A stretch of 7,376 bases of DNA from an uncultured Bifidobacterium sp. (GTDB lineage: Bacteria; Actinomycetota; Actinomycetes; Actinomycetales; Bifidobacteriaceae), in the NCBI RefSeq assembly GCF_949292005.1, contig NZ_CASEXV010000004.1:1-7376 (forward strand), in the 5' to 3' direction. Within the stretch, counting starts at the first letter, position 1; each line of letters opens with the position of its first letter. Shown in pieces: positions 6,584 through 7,376 of the stretch. The notes below the pieces were generated by a model. That model had not been told where the DNA came from, searched no databases, and saw only the letters and a list, made by a program, of their open reading frames with translations. The position numbers and the translations under genes are program-made.

Positions 6584-6609
6584 TGGTACCGATGGTAACG
6601 ATGGTGCGG
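6583..6609. repeat. Three 9-bp tandem repeats, ATGGTNNSG, in the divergent intergenic region
   Basis: ATGGTACCG (6583-6591), ATGGTAACG (6592-6600) and ATGGTGCGG (6601-6609) are head-to-tail, with ATGGT invariant and the final G shared. Spacing is slightly under one helical turn. They sit between lacI and the alpha-glucosidase gene, next to the candidate lacI -35. Possible roles are a regulator-binding array or simple repeat drift. Confidence 0.55.
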
Positions 6610-6655
6610 ACCAATTGTCATGTGAAGACTTTGTTCCCTTTTCCTTGTTGTGGCT

Positions 6656-6685
6656 TTCATGTGCCGGGTGACGATTCACGTGCCG
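6656..6685 (+). repeat. 11-bp direct repeats TTCAYGTGCCG before the alpha-glucosidase promoter
   Basis: TTCATGTGCCG (6656-6666) and TTCACGTGCCG (6675-6685) match at 10 of 11 bases and start 19 bp apart, close to two helical turns. The second copy directly abuts the -10-like TATTAT at 6686. A further TCATGTG lies at 6618-6624. The position suits an activator or a second regulator site, but no binding protein can be named. Confidence 0.4.
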
Positions 6686-6712
6686 TATTATGAAAGCGCT
6701 ATCATCCATAAT
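6686..6712 (+). promoter_or_regulatory. Candidate -10 elements for the alpha-glucosidase gene
   Basis: TATTAT (6686-6691) and CATAAT (6707-6712) both resemble a -10 hexamer on the plus strand. Neither has a convincing -35 at 16-18 bp. Either would start transcription in or just past the LacI operator, as expected for a repressed promoter, leaving a leader of roughly 70-95 nt before the ATG at 6791. Confidence 0.35.
6690..6705. promoter_or_regulatory. LacI-family operator, ATGAAAGCGCTATCAT
   Basis: A 16-bp near-perfect palindrome: ATGA and TCAT arms around a central AGCGCT, broken by a single A/A pair. The central CG inside an AGCGCT core is the classic LacI-family half-site arrangement. It lies between the divergent lacI and alpha-glucosidase genes, about 85 bp before the glucosidase start, overlapping -10-like sequences. 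It is therefore the likely binding site of the repressor encoded next door, possibly shared with other LacI-family proteins. Confidence 0.75.
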
Positions 6713-6718
6713 CGATCG

Positions 6719-6769
6719 GCGGTTCGATGGCCACGGCCATATCGTCGGGCATCGTGGTCAGGGAACCGC
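6719..6769 (+). promoter_or_regulatory. Structured leader of the alpha-glucosidase mRNA
   Basis: GCGGTTC (6719-6725) is perfectly complementary to GAACCGC (6763-6769). Inside this lies a second inverted repeat, ATGGCC-AC-GGCCAT (6727-6740). An alternative pairing, CGATG (6725-6729) with CATCG (6750-6754), would compete. The element ends 10 nt before the AAGGAG site. I do not recognise a known riboswitch, and there is no U-run to make it a terminator. Confidence 0.35.
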
Positions 6770-6790
6770 GCGGGACGGCAAGGAGACGGA

Positions 6791-7376
6791 ATGACTATCG
6801 ACACCTCCACGCTGTGGTGGAAGCAGGCCGTGGTGTATCAGGTCTACCCGAGGTCCTTCAAGGACACCACGGGCTCCGGTCTGGGGGACATCGCGGGAAT
6901 CACCTCGAAGATCCCCTATCTGCGTGATCTGGGCGTGGACGCGATATGGCTCAGCCCGTTCTACCCCAGCCAGCTCGCCGATGGCGGATATGACGTCGAC
7001 GACTACCGCGACGTCGATCCCCTTCTGGGCACGATGGCCGATTTCGACGACCTCGTCTCAGCCGCGCACCAGGCGGGCATCCGCGTGGTGGTGGACATCG
7101 TCCCCAACCACTCGTCGAACCGTCATAAGTGGTTCCGCGAGGCCCTGAGCTCGCCATCCGGTTCGGCCGCGCGCGACCGGTACATCTTCCGCGATGGGCG
7201 CGGAGAGAACGGAGAGCTTCCTCCCACGAACTGGACCTCGCATTTCGGAGGATCGGCCTGGACGCGCGTACCCGACGGGCAGTGGTATCTGCATCTGTTC
7301 GCGGTGGAGCAGCCCGACTGGAACTGGAACAATCCCGAGGTGCGCGAGGACTTCCTCACCACGTTGAGGTTCTGGC
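6791..7376 (+). CDS. Alpha-glucosidase, glycoside hydrolase family 13 (3' end beyond the window)
   Basis: Cytosolic enzyme hydrolysing terminal alpha-linked glucose from short oligosaccharides such as maltose, isomaltose, sucrose or trehalose-type substrates. Only the first 195 residues are present; the frame is open to the window edge. It opens with WWKQAVVYQVYPRSF (9-23), typical of oligo-1,6-glucosidase and actinobacterial alpha-glucosidases. LGVDAIWLSPFYPS (47-60) and GGYDVDDYRDVDP (65-77) follow, then conserved region I with Asp102 and His107 (DIVPNH), and the QPDWNW region V (174-179). The catalytic nucleophile, acid/base and third Asp lie past the window. The start ATG 6791 follows AAGGAG (6780-6785) at 5 nt. 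The usual calcium-loop pattern DxNxDGxGD here reads DTTGSGLGD (25-33), losing two ligand residues. Divergent lacI and an operator just upstream indicate repression relieved by a sugar. Exact linkage preference cannot be decided from this fragment. Confidence 0.93.
   Translation, partial: MTIDTSTLWWKQAVVYQVYPRSFKDTTGSGLGDIAGITSKIPYLRDLGVDAIWLSPFYPSQLADGGYDVDDYRDVDPLLGTMADFDDLVSAAHQAGIRVVVDIVPNHSSNRHKWFREALSSPSGSAARDRYIFRDGRGENGELPPTNWTSHFGGSAWTRVPDGQWYLHLFAVEQPDWNWNNPEVREDFLTTLRFW

Noticed and set aside
6583..6609. CRISPR-like array
   Set aside because: Units of 9 bp without spacers; no cas genes.
6457..6660. N-terminal extension of the LacI repressor
   Set aside because: LacI proteins begin a few residues before the helix-turn-helix, and ATG 6456 has a near-ideal ribosome binding site.
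5771..6709. 312-codon open frame overlapping lacI
   Set aside because: Low-complexity Arg/His-rich shadow that covers the operator and intergenic repeats.
1..7376. A new multi-gene defence, toxin-antitoxin or biosynthetic system
   Set aside because: The six genes belong to known families, lie in separate transcription units and share no evident pathway beyond the lacI / glucosidase pair.

Overview
The window looks like chromosomal DNA from a high-GC Gram-positive bacterium, most likely a Bifidobacterium or close relative. The basis is recalled family resemblance, not a search: a GH13 alpha-glucosidase of the actinobacterial/bifidobacterial type divergent from a LacI-type repressor, a CpsD/WbaP-type sugar-phosphate transferase, strong GGAGG-type ribosome binding sites, and GC-rich codon third positions. 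No tRNA, rRNA, CRISPR array, insertion sequence or phage gene was seen.

Layout. Left, plus strand: an aldo/keto reductase (48-932) with a short repetitive N-terminus, then a membrane-anchored or secreted HNH-type nuclease (about 1118-1891). Centre, minus strand, read right to left: a LacI-family repressor (6456-5422), a polyprenyl-phosphate sugar-phosphate transferase that would prime exopolysaccharide synthesis (5274-3691), and a 14-helix DHA2-type drug efflux transporter (3572-1872). The transporter and nuclease genes converge and share their last 20 bp. Right, plus strand: the first 195 codons of a GH13 alpha-glucosidase, from 6791 and cut by the window edge. It is easily missed because no stop codon falls inside the window.

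How they may work together. The clearest unit is the divergent lacI / alpha-glucosidase pair. Its 334-bp intergenic region holds a LacI-type operator with a central AGCGCT, flanked by inverted -10-like hexamers, plus direct repeats and a structured leader before the glucosidase. This fits sugar-induced alpha-glucoside use. The glycosyltransferase, transporter, nuclease and reductase show no obvious shared pathway. Each has its own leader, and several leaders carry inverted repeats or hairpins.

I found no convincing new multi-gene defence or biosynthetic system. The points most worth a second look are the nested operator/promoter region, the strong hairpin just before the priming transferase, the inverted repeats upstream of the efflux gene, the overlapping convergent gene ends, and an altered calcium loop in the glucosidase.
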